The notes under the pieces: model-generated
Database searches by the model: none
What the model was told of the DNA's origin: nothing
The model's input: the letters and a program-made list of their open reading frames with translations, nothing else
Assembly (NCBI GenBank): GCA_963766445.1
Contig: CAVXZW010000014.1
Span: forward strand, 158,659 to 222,658
Length of the DNA: 64,000 nt
Source: JAICYJ01 sp963766445
GTDB lineage: Bacteria; Actinomycetota; Thermoleophilia; Gaiellales; JAICJC01
Direction of reading: 5' to 3'
In this document: piece after piece, positions 18,979 through 28,059 of the stretch
Layout of the letters: every line of letters begins with the position of its first letter
Position numbering within the stretch: the first letter of the stretch is position 1
Made by a program: the position numbers and the translations under genes

Positions 18979-20052
18979 ATGACTCGAACGCTCCGCATCA
19001 CCGCAACCCTCTTCGCCGCCCTGCTGCTGACGACCGGCACCCAGGTGGCCTCCGCCTCGCAGCGCCTGGCGGCCGGGACGCTCGTCCCCAACGTCACGCC
19101 CACCGCCACGCTGACCGTCTTGCCCACACAGACAACGGCGCCGGTCGGTGCCTCGATCGACCTTTCCGGCCACCTCACCCTGTCCGACGGCGCCAACCTC
19201 ACCGGCCACACCATCCATGTGCTGGAGACGGCTCCGGGCGGCGTCGAGACCGACATCGGTACCGCCAGCACCAACGTCTTCGGCGCGTTCTACTTCGCGG
19301 TGCCGAACACGCTCACCCCCGCCGGCCACTGGAGCTTCCGCGCGACCTTCGACGGCGAGTCGACGTACATGCCGATCGACGCGACGACGGCGTCGACGTA
19401 CGGCAACCCCGCGCCTTCGCTGACGCTCGCCACCAGCGCCGCGACCATCCTGATCGGCGGGCACGTCACAGTGACCGCAACGCTGGGCGCCTGGCACTCC
19501 AACGACCAGGTGTCGATCTACGGCACCACCGGCGGCGGTGCGCCGCAGCTCGTGGGCAGCGGCGCCGTGAACTCCAGCGGCGTCTTCGCGGTCAGCCTGT
19601 CGCCGACTCACAACACCGTCTACAGCGCCAGCTGGGCGGGCGACGACACCTACCTGCCGGCGACCAGCGCGCCGAAGTCGGTGTCCGTGCGCGCGAAGGT
19701 GGGGATCGCGCAGTCGGGCTACTACCGCAGCTCCCGCGGGGTGCGGCTCTACCACTACCGCACGAGCTGCTGGACGCGCTCCACGCACTGCCCGCGCTTC
19801 ACCGCGTCGCTGCTGCCGAGCATGGCCGGGAAGGCCATCCTGTTCACCCTGCAGCGGCGCAGCTCTGGCCACTGGCGGACGGTGACGACCGGCACCGTCG
19901 GCACCAACGTGAACGGCCTGGCGGCTGCCATCTACCGCTACCGCGGCACCGTCCTGATCGGCAAGACCATGCGCGTCAAGGCGAGCTGGGCCGGCGACTC
20001 CGGCAACCTCGGCGGCCACTCCCAGTGGACGTTGTTCCGACTCACCAGCTGA
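18979..20052 (+). CDS. secreted protein with bacterial Ig-like repeats
   Basis: The 357-residue precursor has a clear signal peptide (TRTLRITATLFAALLLTTGTQVASA). It is followed by two Ig-like repeats of about 90 residues, each ending in the F/W-x-G-D/E-x-x-Y signature (FDGESTY, WAGDDTY, and a variant WAGDSGN near the end). The Thr/Ser-rich composition fits an extracellular surface or structural protein of the Big_3 kind. A GGTGGAG sequence lies just upstream of ATG 18979. No enzymatic domain is seen. Confidence 0.7.
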   Translation: MTRTLRITATLFAALLLTTGTQVASASQRLAAGTLVPNVTPTATLTVLPTQTTAPVGASIDLSGHLTLSDGANLTGHTIHVLETAPGGVETDIGTASTNVFGAFYFAVPNTLTPAGHWSFRATFDGESTYMPIDATTASTYGNPAPSLTLATSAATILIGGHVTVTATLGAWHSNDQVSIYGTTGGGAPQLVGSGAVNSSGVFAVSLSPTHNTVYSASWAGDDTYLPATSAPKSVSVRAKVGIAQSGYYRSSRGVRLYHYRTSCWTRSTHCPRFTASLLPSMAGKAILFTLQRRSSGHWRTVTTGTVGTNVNGLAAAIYRYRGTVLIGKTMRVKASWAGDSGNLGGHSQWTLFRLTS

Positions 20053-20078
20053 GGCGGGGCCGCGCGGCGCCCAGGCGG

Positions 20079-20084
20079 TAGTCT
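20079..20084 (+). promoter_or_regulatory. -10 element (TAGTCT) of glcD
   Basis: TAGTCT ends exactly six bases before GTG 20091, with no Shine-Dalgarno in between: a leaderless start of the glcDEF operon. Confidence 0.55.
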
Positions 20085-20090
20085 GCGGGC

Positions 20091-21524
20091 GTGAGCCTGC
20101 TCGCCGACCTGCGCCGCGCCGTCGGCGCCGACCACCTGATCACCGACCCGGTCGCGCTGCGCACGTACCAGTCCGACGGCCTCACCGGCTATCGGGCCCA
20201 ACCGCTGGCGGTGGCGCTGCCCGGCAACACGGCCGAGGTGGTGGCCGCGGTCGCCGCCTGCGAACGGCACGGCGTGCCGTTCGTGGCGCGCGGCGCGGGC
20301 ACCGGGCTCTCGGGCGGGTCGGTGCCGGTGGCGGAGGGGATCGTGATCGGCCTCTCGCGGATGCGCGCGATCCTCGACGTGGACGTGCCCAACCGCCGCG
20401 TGCGGCTGCAGCCCGGAGTCACCAACCTGGAGGTGACGCAGGCGGTGGCGCCGCACGGGCTCTACTACGCGCCGGATCCGTCCAGCCAACAGGTCTGCAC
20501 GATCGGCGGCAACGTGGCCGAGAACTCGGGCGGTGCGCACTGCCTCAAGTACGGGTTCACGACCAACCACGTGCTGGAGGCGGACGTCGTGCTGGCCGGC
20601 GGTGAGCTGGTGCGGCTGAGCGACCACGACAGTCTGGATCTGCTGGGCGCCGTGGTCGGCTCGGAGGGCACGCTGGGTGTGGTCACCGAGGTGGTGGTCC
20701 GGGTGCTGCCGCGGCCGCAGCGGGTGGAGACACTACTGGCCGCGTTCGCGGACACCGACGAGGCGGGCGAGGCGGTGTCGGCGATCATCGCGGCCGGCAT
20801 CATCCCTGCGGCGATCGAGATGATGGACGCGCTCACGATCGCTGCCGCCGAGGCGGCGGTGCACGCGGGGCTGCCGCTGGACGCGGGAGCGGTGCTGCTG
20901 GTCGAGCTGGACGGGCCGGCGCTCGAGGTCGAGCAGGTGCTGGCCGAGACGGTGCGGCTATGCCGGGCGGCCGGCGCGCGCGATGTGCGCCAGGCCGGCG
21001 ACGAGGCCGAGCGGGCGGGCTTCTGGCGGGGGCGCAAGGCGGCGTTCGCGGCGATGGGCCGGATCAGTCCCCACTACTACGTGCAGGACGGCGTGGTGCC
21101 GCGGACGCGGCTGCCCGAGACGCTGCGCAAGATCGAGCGGCTGTCGGAGCAGTACGGGCTGCGGGTCGGAAACGTGTTCCACGCCGGGGACGGCAACCTG
21201 CATCCGCTGGTGCTGTACGACGCGTCCGTCGAGGGCGAGCCGGCGCTGGCGGAGCAGCTGGCCTCCGAGATCCTGAACGCGTGCGTGGAGGCGGGCGGCT
21301 CGCTCACCGGGGAGCACGGGATCGGGCTGGACAAGGCCCGGCACATGGGCAAGATGTTCTCGGAGGCCGATCTCGACGCGATGAACCGGCTGCGCTGCGG
21401 GTTCGATCCGGACGGGCGCTGCAACCCGGGCAAGGTGTTCCCGACGCCGCGGCTGTGCGGCGAGGTGCCCGGCCACTACCGCGAGCATCCGCTGGAGCGG
21501 GAGGGGGTGGCGGAGCGGTGGTGA
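20091..21524 (+). CDS. glcD: glycolate oxidase subunit GlcD (FAD-linked)
   Basis: The 477-residue flavoprotein oxidises glycolate (or D-lactate) to glyoxylate (or pyruvate). The FAD-binding PCMH domain shows VARGAGTGLSGGSVP (about residue 64), PDPSSQQVCTIGGNVAENSGG and GSEGTLGVVTEV. The C-terminal domain has HAGDGNLHP and GEHGIGLDK. It starts the operon glcD-glcE-glcF, with GTGA overlaps at both junctions, so the three-subunit enzyme is made from one message. The glyoxylate produced links to the malyl-CoA lyase reaction encoded 20 kb away. Confidence 0.93.
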   Translation: MSLLADLRRAVGADHLITDPVALRTYQSDGLTGYRAQPLAVALPGNTAEVVAAVAACERHGVPFVARGAGTGLSGGSVPVAEGIVIGLSRMRAILDVDVPNRRVRLQPGVTNLEVTQAVAPHGLYYAPDPSSQQVCTIGGNVAENSGGAHCLKYGFTTNHVLEADVVLAGGELVRLSDHDSLDLLGAVVGSEGTLGVVTEVVVRVLPRPQRVETLLAAFADTDEAGEAVSAIIAAGIIPAAIEMMDALTIAAAEAAVHAGLPLDAGAVLLVELDGPALEVEQVLAETVRLCRAAGARDVRQAGDEAERAGFWRGRKAAFAAMGRISPHYYVQDGVVPRTRLPETLRKIERLSEQYGLRVGNVFHAGDGNLHPLVLYDASVEGEPALAEQLASEILNACVEAGGSLTGEHGIGLDKARHMGKMFSEADLDAMNRLRCGFDPDGRCNPGKVFPTPRLCGEVPGHYREHPLEREGVAERW

Positions 21525-22285
21525 TCGAGCACGAGGCGGGCGACCTGACCTGCACGGTCGAGGCGCTGACGCCGATGGTGGAGCTGCAGGCGGCGCTGGC
21601 CGGTGCCGGCCAGATGCTGGCGCTGGATCCGCCCGGCGACGAGCGGCTGACGGTGGGCGACGTGTTCGACCGGGGCCTGTTCGGGCCGCGGGCGCACCGC
21701 TACGGGCGGCCACGCGACCTGATCCTGGGCATCCGGGCGCGGCTGCCGGGCGGCGAGGAGATCCGCGGCGGGGGCAAGGTGGTCAAGAACGTGGCCGGGT
21801 ACGACCTGCCCAAGCTGTTCACCGGGGCGGAGGGCAGGCTGGGCCGGCTGCTGGAGCTGACCCTGCGGCTGCACCCGCTGCCGGCGCGGACGTGCACGCT
21901 GGTGACGGCGACGCAGGATGCGACGGTGTTCGAGCCGCTGGCGCCGGCCTGCGTCGACTACCGCTGGGCGCAGGAGCGGCTGCTGGTGCGGTTCGAGGGG
22001 CCGGTGGCCGACCGGCTGGCCGAGGAAGCGCTGAGGCTTGCTGGCGGGGAGCTGGTGGAGCAGGACGAGCAGCTGTGGGATGAGCAGCGGGGGCTGCAGG
22101 CGGGGCTGCACCTGCACCGCTGCCTGCCGGCGGACTGCCCGCAGCGGGTGGCGGAGCTGCGGGATGCCGGAGCGACTGCGGTGGTCGGGCGCTGGGCGCG
22201 GGGCTGGCTGTTCGCCGACCTGCCGGCGCCGGAGCGGGAGCTGAGCCCGCTCGAGCAGCGGGTGATCGCGAGGTTCGCGGCGTGA
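21521..22285 (+). CDS. glcE: glycolate oxidase FAD-binding subunit GlcE
   Basis: The 254-residue protein is a shortened FAD/PCMH-type subunit: LALDPPGDERLTVGDVFDRGLFGPRAHRYG is followed by RGGGKVVKNVAGYDLPKLFTGAEG, the characteristic GlcE motif. It forms the glycolate oxidase complex with GlcD and GlcF. The GTG start overlaps the glcD stop. A second GTG one codon upstream is possible. Confidence 0.9.
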   Translation: MIEHEAGDLTCTVEALTPMVELQAALAGAGQMLALDPPGDERLTVGDVFDRGLFGPRAHRYGRPRDLILGIRARLPGGEEIRGGGKVVKNVAGYDLPKLFTGAEGRLGRLLELTLRLHPLPARTCTLVTATQDATVFEPLAPACVDYRWAQERLLVRFEGPVADRLAEEALRLAGGELVEQDEQLWDEQRGLQAGLHLHRCLPADCPQRVAELRDAGATAVVGRWARGWLFADLPAPERELSPLEQRVIARFAA

Positions 22286-23458
22286 GCGCGTCCACCCGCG
22301 AGCTGCTGGACGCGTGCGTGCACTGCGGCTTCTGCCTGCCGGCCTGTCCCACGTACTCGCTGTGGGGCGAGGAGATGGACTCGCCGCGCGGGCGCATCCA
22401 GCTGATCGGGATGGTCGAGGACGGGGAGGTGGAGCTGGACGCGAGCGTCGCGCTGCACCTCGACCGCTGCCTGGGCTGCCTGGCATGCGTGCCGGCGTGT
22501 CCCAGCGGGGTGCGCTACGACCAGCTGATCGAGCGGGCGCGGGTGCAGCGGCGGGAGCAGGCGCCGCGGTCGCTGCGGTCGCGGGCGGTGGAGCGGGCGC
22601 TGTTTGCGGTGGTGCCGCGGCCGCGGCTGCTGCGGGCGCTGTCGTGGCCGTTGGCGCTGGGGCTGCGCCCGGCGGCGCTGGCGCCGCGCGTGTCGGTCTC
22701 GGAGCTGCGGGCGGCGCCGCCGGAGCGGACGGCGGCGGTGGGGGAGCGGCGGATGTCGGTGGCGCTCCTGAGCGGGTGCGCGCAGCGGGTCTACTTCGGG
22801 CGCGTGAACGAGGCGTCGGTGCGCGCGCTGGCGGCACGCGGGTGCGACGTCGCGGTGCCGGCCGGGCAGGGCTGCTGCGGGGCGCTGTACCTGCACGGGG
22901 GCCGCGAGCGGGATGCGCGCAGGCGGGCCGAGGCGACGATCGAGGCGCTGTCGGGCTACGACCGGGTGGTGGTGACGGCGGCGGGATGCGGATCGGCGAT
23001 GAAGGGCTACGGCGAGCTGCTGGAGACCGACCGGGCGCGCGAGTTCGCAGAGCGGGTGTGCGACGTGACGGAGCTGCTGGCCGAGCTGCCGGCGCCGGCT
23101 GCGCAGGAGCAGGCGGGAGCGGCCCCGCGCCGGGTGGTCTACCAGGACGCATGCCATCTGCTGCACGGCCAGGGCGTCTCGGAGCAGCCGCGGCAGCTGC
23201 TGCGATCGGTGCCCGGGAGTGGAGCTGGTCGAGATCGAGGATGCCGGCATGTGCTGCGGGTCGGCGGGCACCTACAACCTGCTGCAGCCGCAGGCCGCGC
23301 GCGAGCTGGGCGAGCGCAAGGCGCGATCGATCCTGGCGGCCCGGCCCGACCTGATCGCGACGGCGAACCCCGGCTGCGCGCTGCAGCTGGCGGCCTCGCT
23401 GCGGCGACTGGGCCGCGGCGATCTGCCGATCGTGCACCCGGTCGAGCTGCTCGGCTGA
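22282..23458 (+). CDS. glcF: glycolate oxidase iron-sulfur subunit GlcF (one frameshift)
   Basis: The subunit carries electrons from GlcD/E to the membrane. Two ferredoxin-type clusters are seen at the N-terminus (CVHCGFCLPACP and CLGCLACVPACP), then two CCG domains: GQGCCGALYLHGG and, in the next frame, DAGMCCGSAGTYN. The frame changes by one base near 23217 in the segment between LLRSVPG and VELVEIED. The combined protein of about 391 residues has the normal length. GTG 22282 overlaps the glcE stop. Confidence 0.88.
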
Positions 23459-23733
23459 CCCGCACCGATCCCGCAACGGCCTGGTACCAGGCGCCGGCAC
23501 AGGCCCCGCCCTCCCGAAGGTCACAGATCAGTCGCGGCCGTGCCACCGGCCTGGCACAGACCTGTGTCCCGGCCCGATGCGGTGTTTGACTCCAATAATT
23601 CCCGACGCCGGGGATCCGGCTCAACCATCCAGTTCGCGGCACATGCCACCAGTGACGACGGGTCACGATTGCGTGCCGAAGCGCCACGGCGGCCGAGGCG
23701 GCTCTGAGCCCTGAGCGGGCGGCCAGGACGCGC
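23459..23733. other. non-coding gap with several inverted repeats
   Basis: No credible gene is seen between glcF and the convergent methyltransferase. The gap holds a perfect 14-bp palindrome GCCTGGTACCAGGC (23479-23492) and a hairpin with arms GTGCCA and TGGCAC around six bases (23540-23557), the latter resembling the REP-like cores elsewhere in the window. These may end transcription from either side. Confidence 0.5.
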
Positions 23734-24519
23734 CTAGTGCTTGCGGGTCAGATACACATACGTGACGAAGGGCAGCTCCAGCGGTGCGTCGCCGGCGTGG
23801 TTGTGCACGATCTGTGACAGGTCGCGGGCCAGCAGCTCGCGGTCAGCCTCCGGTAGGGCGGCGACGTAGCTCCATGACAGCACCAGCTGCACGATCTGCT
23901 CGGCGTCGACCGTGATCGGGTGCGAGAACTCGCGGTGCTCGAGCGGCGTGAACAGAGCGTTCCCCGCGAAGGCCTCCTGCCAGCGCAGCGTGTGCGGCCG
24001 GTTCTCCGGCCGCACGTCCGGCGCCGGCACCTCGCGCAGCCGCGCCTCGAACTCATCGGCCCAGGCGGCCCGGTCGTGCCAGCTGACGTGGTGCCAGAGC
24101 AGTGCCAGGCCGCCGGCCGGCCGCAGCACCCGGTGGATCTCGGGCAGCGCGCGGGCGCCGTCGAACCAGTGGAACGCCTCGCCCACGAAAACGGCGTCGA
24201 CCGACCCGTCGCCCATCGGGATCTGCTCGGCCGTGCCGTCCAGCAGCGTCGCCTCCGGCGCCCGCGCCGCCAGCAGCCGTCGCATCCCGGGCAGCGGTTC
24301 GACCGCGATCAGAAGACCGGCTCGCGGGGCCAGCGCCTGTGAAAGCTTGCCGGTGCCGGCCGCCAGGTCGAGCACGACCGAGCCGCCGTTCAGCCCCAGC
24401 TCCCGGAAAACCCAGTCGAGCGGCTCATCCTCGTAGCCGGGCCGGGCGCGGTCGTAGCTGTAGGCAGAGCCGGCGAACGCCTCCGCCAGCGGGTCGAGCC
24501 GTCTGCCCTCGCTGCCCAT
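23734..24519 (-). CDS. class I SAM-dependent methyltransferase
   Basis: The 261-residue protein has SAM motif I VLDLAAGTGKLS (about residue 49), an acidic residue at the end of strand 2 (IAVEPLPGM), and a motif-II-like GDGSVDAVFVGEAFHWF. It closely follows the UbiE/Methyltransf_11 pattern found in uncharacterised actinobacterial methyltransferases. The substrate is unknown. It lies 13 bp after the small membrane-protein gene upstream and probably shares its transcript. Confidence 0.8.
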   Translation of the reverse strand: MGSEGRRLDPLAEAFAGSAYSYDRARPGYEDEPLDWVFRELGLNGGSVVLDLAAGTGKLSQALAPRAGLLIAVEPLPGMRRLLAARAPEATLLDGTAEQIPMGDGSVDAVFVGEAFHWFDGARALPEIHRVLRPAGGLALLWHHVSWHDRAAWADEFEARLREVPAPDVRPENRPHTLRWQEAFAGNALFTPLEHREFSHPITVDAEQIVQLVLSWSYVAALPEADRELLARDLSQIVHNHAGDAPLELPFVTYVYLTRKH

Positions 24520-24532
24520 CGGCGCCGCGCGG

Positions 24533-24700
24533 CTACTCGTAATACCCGAGGCCGAACGCGATCGACGCGAACGACACCGCCACCAGCAGTCCGATCCACT
24601 GGCCCGGCACGCCGTGGTAACCGGGGCCGGCCAGTACGGCGAGCGTGGCGACCACGATCCCGCCGCTGATCAACCACATGAAAAACCGCCCTGCGCTCAT
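24533..24700 (-). CDS. small membrane protein, 55 residues
   Basis: This short gene was found by translating the gap. It encodes MSAGRFFMWLIS at the start, then two hydrophobic stretches (GGIVVATLAVLAG and WIGLLVAVSFASIAFGLGYY). The ATG at 24700 is preceded by TAGATT nine bases upstream, supporting a real leaderless gene. The function is unknown. The downstream methyltransferase is 13 bp away. Confidence 0.6.
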   Translation of the reverse strand: MSAGRFFMWLISGGIVVATLAVLAGPGYHGVPGQWIGLLVAVSFASIAFGLGYYE

Positions 24701-24709
24701 CCGCTCGTG

Positions 24710-24715
24710 AATCTA
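24710..24715 (-). promoter_or_regulatory. -10 element (TAGATT) for the 55-residue membrane protein
   Basis: TAGATT ends nine bases before ATG 24700, without a Shine-Dalgarno between them. Confidence 0.5.
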
Positions 24716-24730
24716 CCAGACCGACCCGCT

Positions 24731-25615
24731 CTACAGGTCTGCGTAGCGGCGCCCACCGAAGCGCCCGGCCAGCGCGTCGTCCTGCCCGTCGGCCGTGTCC
24801 GCGACCACCTGGATGGCCGCCTCCAGCTCCGGCCGGTCGAGGTCGTCGCCCAGGATCACGTGCTCGAACCAGACCTCGCGCCGCGCCGGCTGGTACGAGT
24901 AGCACCCGAACGGCGACTCCGCGGCCAGCCGCATCAGCTCCAGCGCCAGGTCGTCGGTCAGGTCGATGTCCGACAGCACCGGCGAGGACGCCCGCACCGC
25001 CGTCGAGTCGTCCAGCACGGCCAGCACGTCCACGAACACCCGCGCGCTGCCGAACCCGCCGTGGTAGCCCCAGTCCGGGTCGTCGTCGAAGCCGCCGAAC
25101 CGCTCGTCCAGGAACTGCTTCACGCGGTGGTCCGTGATCACCACGTGGGCCTCCGCATCGCGCAGCAGGGCAGCCGGAGTCTTGGGCGGGGCCGGCGTCG
25201 GGGTTGCCTCGCGAAGCAGCGCCTCCAGCCGATGCGCGAATGCATCGGCGGCCCAGGCCACCGCCCACACCGAGGCCTGCACCTCGACCGCCGCCATCGT
25301 GGTGCCCGCCATGATCGCGTGCTCCACGTGCACGTGCCCGTCCGCGTGCGTGAACCGGCCGAGCACCAGCTCGGCATTCTCGATCAGCAGCGTGCGTGCC
25401 AGTCGGCCGTCCAGCTCCGCATGCTCGATCGACGGCGCCGCCACCTCGACGTAGGGGTCGCCGCCGCCCGTGGTCTGCACGTCGACGGTCACCTCGGCGC
25501 CACCGATCTCGATCTCGCCGCGCCAGGTGTGCCCGTCCGGATCGTGACCCGTGAACGAGCGCGCCAGGGCGCGGCGTACCTCGATCTCATTGACCTCGAT
25601 CAGGTGGTCCTCCAC
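24731..25615 (-). CDS. protein of unknown function, tandem YbjN/CesT-like domains
   Basis: The 294-residue acidic protein appears to consist of two similar alpha/beta halves (about residues 5-145 and 150-290). The second contains FGCYSYQPARREVWFEHVILGDDL, reminiscent of the YbjN and type III chaperone-like fold. This is a structural impression only. The start is GTG 25615, with TAGTCT six bases upstream, just after the mscL stop. Confidence 0.5.
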   Translation of the reverse strand: MEDHLIEVNEIEVRRALARSFTGHDPDGHTWRGEIEIGGAEVTVDVQTTGGGDPYVEVAAPSIEHAELDGRLARTLLIENAELVLGRFTHADGHVHVEHAIMAGTTMAAVEVQASVWAVAWAADAFAHRLEALLREATPTPAPPKTPAALLRDAEAHVVITDHRVKQFLDERFGGFDDDPDWGYHGGFGSARVFVDVLAVLDDSTAVRASSPVLSDIDLTDDLALELMRLAAESPFGCYSYQPARREVWFEHVILGDDLDRPELEAAIQVVADTADGQDDALAGRFGGRRYADL

Positions 25616-25621
25616 CGCCTA

Positions 25622-25627
25622 AGACTA
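25622..25627 (-). promoter_or_regulatory. -10 element (TAGTCT)
   Basis: TAGTCT ends six bases before GTG 25615, in the 15-bp gap after mscL: an internal leaderless promoter. Confidence 0.5.
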
Positions 25628-25630
25628 GAG

Positions 25631-26044
25631 CTATGTGGCCGTCGCCGGCGTGACCTCGGTCGTGCAGTGCGAGCAGCGCCGTGCAGCCGCCGGGATGATG
25701 CTGAGGCACTCCGGGCACTCGCGCTCGACCGGCGCGCCCGGCTCCGGTGCGCGCCTCGCGGCCAGCGCGTTCAGCGGCTTCACGACGAAGAAGAACACGG
25801 CCGCGGCGACCGACACGAACGTGATCAGCGCGTTCAGGAAGTCGCCGTACAGGAAGGTGCTGCCGTTGATGTGGAAGGTCAGACCCGAGAAGTCCGGCTT
25901 CCCGAAGATGGCGGCGATGATCGGCGTCAGGATGTCGGCGACGAACGCGTTCACCAGCGCCACGAACGCCGTGCCAACGACGATCGCCACTGCCAGGTCG
26001 ACGATGTTGCCACGAAACAGGAACTCTTTGAACTCGCGCAGCAC
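25631..26044 (-). CDS. mscL: large-conductance mechanosensitive channel MscL with C-terminal zinc ribbon
   Basis: MscL opens under membrane tension to release solutes on osmotic downshock. The N-terminal REFKEFLFRGNIVDLAVAIVVGTAF and TM2 region (LNALITFVSVAAAVFFFVVKPLNAL) are typical. The 137-residue chain ends in CPECLSIIPAAARRCSHC, a two-CxxC zinc ribbon in place of the usual helical bundle. The start is GTG 26044, preceded by GGAGG. An in-frame ATG further upstream lies in the flavoprotein gene. Its start overlaps nothing, but the flavoprotein stop is only 31 bp upstream. Confidence 0.93.
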   Translation of the reverse strand: MLREFKEFLFRGNIVDLAVAIVVGTAFVALVNAFVADILTPIIAAIFGKPDFSGLTFHINGSTFLYGDFLNALITFVSVAAAVFFFVVKPLNALAARRAPEPGAPVERECPECLSIIPAAARRCSHCTTEVTPATAT

Positions 26045-26075
26045 GGCGCCTCCTCGGATCGGTTCCGAACCGATG

Positions 26076-27283
26076 CTATGCCGGTTCGGCCGATTCGACA
26101 ACGCCGCTGCCGCCCCTCACGAACGGCCGCAGCACCCTCCACGCCGACGACGGCCCGCGCCTCAGCGCGCCGGCCAGCAGCGGCGCCGAGAGGATGTCGC
26201 CGCGCAGGATCGGCGTGGCCATCTCGGCCGGCAGCCGTCCCAGCGTCTCCACCGCCCGGTCCCAGTCGGCGTCGTCCATGCCCGCCACGTACCGGTTTGC
26301 CCGCATCGCCAGTCCCCACGAACGCCCCCGCGTGCGGCGCCCGGCCCGCTCCCAGGCCCGCAGCCGCTCCCGCGGCACCACGCCCGGCGTGCCCAGCGCC
26401 GCGATCGCAACCGGCGCCGCCCGCCGCGCCGCCACGATCACGTGCCGGATGCCCTCGCCCAGCAGCGGGTTCGAGTGCCCGCCCGCGTCGCCGACCACCA
26501 TCAGCCCGTCCCCGGTCAGCCGCTCCGGCGCCTCCTGGCTGGGGATGCGCCCGCTGTGCAGCTCCAGCAGCTCCGCGCCGGCCAGCCGGTCGGCCAGCGC
26601 CCGCTCCACCGGCGCGTACAGCTCGCGCGGGTTGAGGTCGGTGTCCGGCTGGATCAGGCCCACGCCGACGCGCACCCGCGTGCCGCCGCGCGGGAAGGCC
26701 CATGCGTATCCGGACGGAGCCAGCCCGCCCACCAGGATCACCGCCTCGTCCTGACCGAACGCCGGCGCCGACAGCTCCTGCTCGTATCCGACCCCGACCC
26801 GCCGGAACCCCTCGTGCACCCGCGATTGCCGAGCGAGCAGCGCGTTGGTGCCGGTCGCGTCGACCGCCAGCCGGCAGCGCACGTGCCGCGACTCGCCGCC
26901 GTGCCGGAGCGTGAGCGCTGCCGTCCGCTCCAGCCGCACCAGCGTCCCGTTCTCGATCGTCGCGCCGGCCGCGGCGGCGAGCTCCGCCAGATGCCGCCAG
27001 GTCGCCGTCACGTCCAGCGAGCAGCCGACCGGCCCACCCCAATCGATCGTGCAGCGGCTGTGCTGCGACTCGAACGACAGCCGCGAGATCGGATGCCACA
27101 GCCGGTCGGGCAGGCCCAGCGCCCGCAGGTCGTCCGGCCACGATCCGCCGGACGTCCGCACCGGCAGGCCGATCTCCGCGTTTCGCTCACACACCAGCAC
27201 CGCCAGGCCGGCCTCGCCAGCGGTGCGGCCATCGCCAGCCCGGCCGGCCCTCCGCCCGCGATCACGACGTCGTATGCCTCCAT
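26076..27283 (-). CDS. NAD(P)/FAD-dependent oxidoreductase, geranylgeranyl-reductase family (one frameshift)
   Basis: The N-terminus MEAYDVVIAGGGPAGLAMAA binds the FAD adenosine. After a one-base frame change near 27220 the protein continues with EAGLAVLVCERNAEIGLPVRTSGG and later LMVVGDAGGHSNPLLGEGIRHV, the second FAD motif. These are the hallmarks of geranylgeranyl-reductase-like flavoproteins that reduce isoprenoid lipids or quinone side chains. The total of about 402 residues is normal. ATG 27283 is preceded by TACTCT eight bases upstream. The missing base would lie in the LAEAGLA region. Confidence 0.82.
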
Positions 27284-27291
27284 CGGGGTCC

Positions 27292-27319
27292 AGAGTAGTG
27301 ACCCGGCGCCGGGTAAGCT
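27292..27319. promoter_or_regulatory. divergent pair of leaderless -10 elements
   Basis: On the minus strand TACTCT (27292-27297) ends eight bases before ATG 27283. On the plus strand TAAGCT (27314-27319) ends seven bases before GTG 27327. Only 43 bp separate the start codons. Confidence 0.5.
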
Positions 27320-27326
27320 GCCGGGC

Positions 27327-28059
27327 GTGAGATCGAGGGAGCTCGACCGATTGCTCGAGGTGGCCGACGAGCTGGTGGATGCGCGCGCGGCTCAGGCTCG
27401 CATGGAGTCGCTGCAGCAGGAGATCGCGCACGAGTCGGCGATCGCCGAGGCCGCCCCGCAGGTGGCCGCCGCCGTCGCCGCGCGGCGCCCGCCGATCGAG
27501 CTGCTGGCCCGGGAGCTGGAGCAGCAGTGGGTCGCCCAGGGGCCGCTGGTCTCGATCTGGCAGCGGGCGGTGGAGCTGTCGCAGCTGGCGGAGGCATCGG
27601 GCGCCGATCCCGCCGACTACCGGGCCGACATCGACAGCGCCCGCCAGCAGGTGGAGTCGGCGCGGCTGGAGACGCGCGACGTGCTCGACCGGCTCTGCAC
27701 CCAGCGCGAGGCGCTGGCCGACGCGATCCTGGCCGCGCCGTTCCCGCTGCCGTCCCCGCCGCCGGTGCGCGACGACGGCCGCCCCGAGGCGGGCCGGCGT
27801 GACGCGCTGGACATGCTCGACCTGGCCGACGAGGCGATCGCCATGGCCGAGCACGAGCGCCGCCGTGCGCGGCAGCGCATCTCCGAAGCCTCGGCCGAGG
27901 CGGCCGAGCTGGGCGACGCCAGCCGACCTGGCCGCCCGCGTCGCCGAGCTCGAGCAGCGGCTGCCGGACGTCGTCGAGCTGCCCACCTCGGCGCAGCCGT
28001 CGGCGGGAATGCGGCTGCAGCGCGCGGGCGTCCGCATCACCGGCGCGGCCCGCGCGTGA
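27327..28059 (+). CDS. coiled-coil protein of unknown function (one frameshift)
   Basis: About 243 residues, strongly helical and rich in Glu/Ala/Arg/Gln (for example RMESLQQEIAHE and ADIDSARQQVESARLE), suggesting long coiled coils. The frame changes by one base near 27925, joining AEAAELGDA to ADLAARVAELEQRLPD. The end (QRAGVRITGAARA) overlaps the next start in a GTGA. No known domain is recognised. TAAGCT lies seven bases before GTG 27327. Confidence 0.6.
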
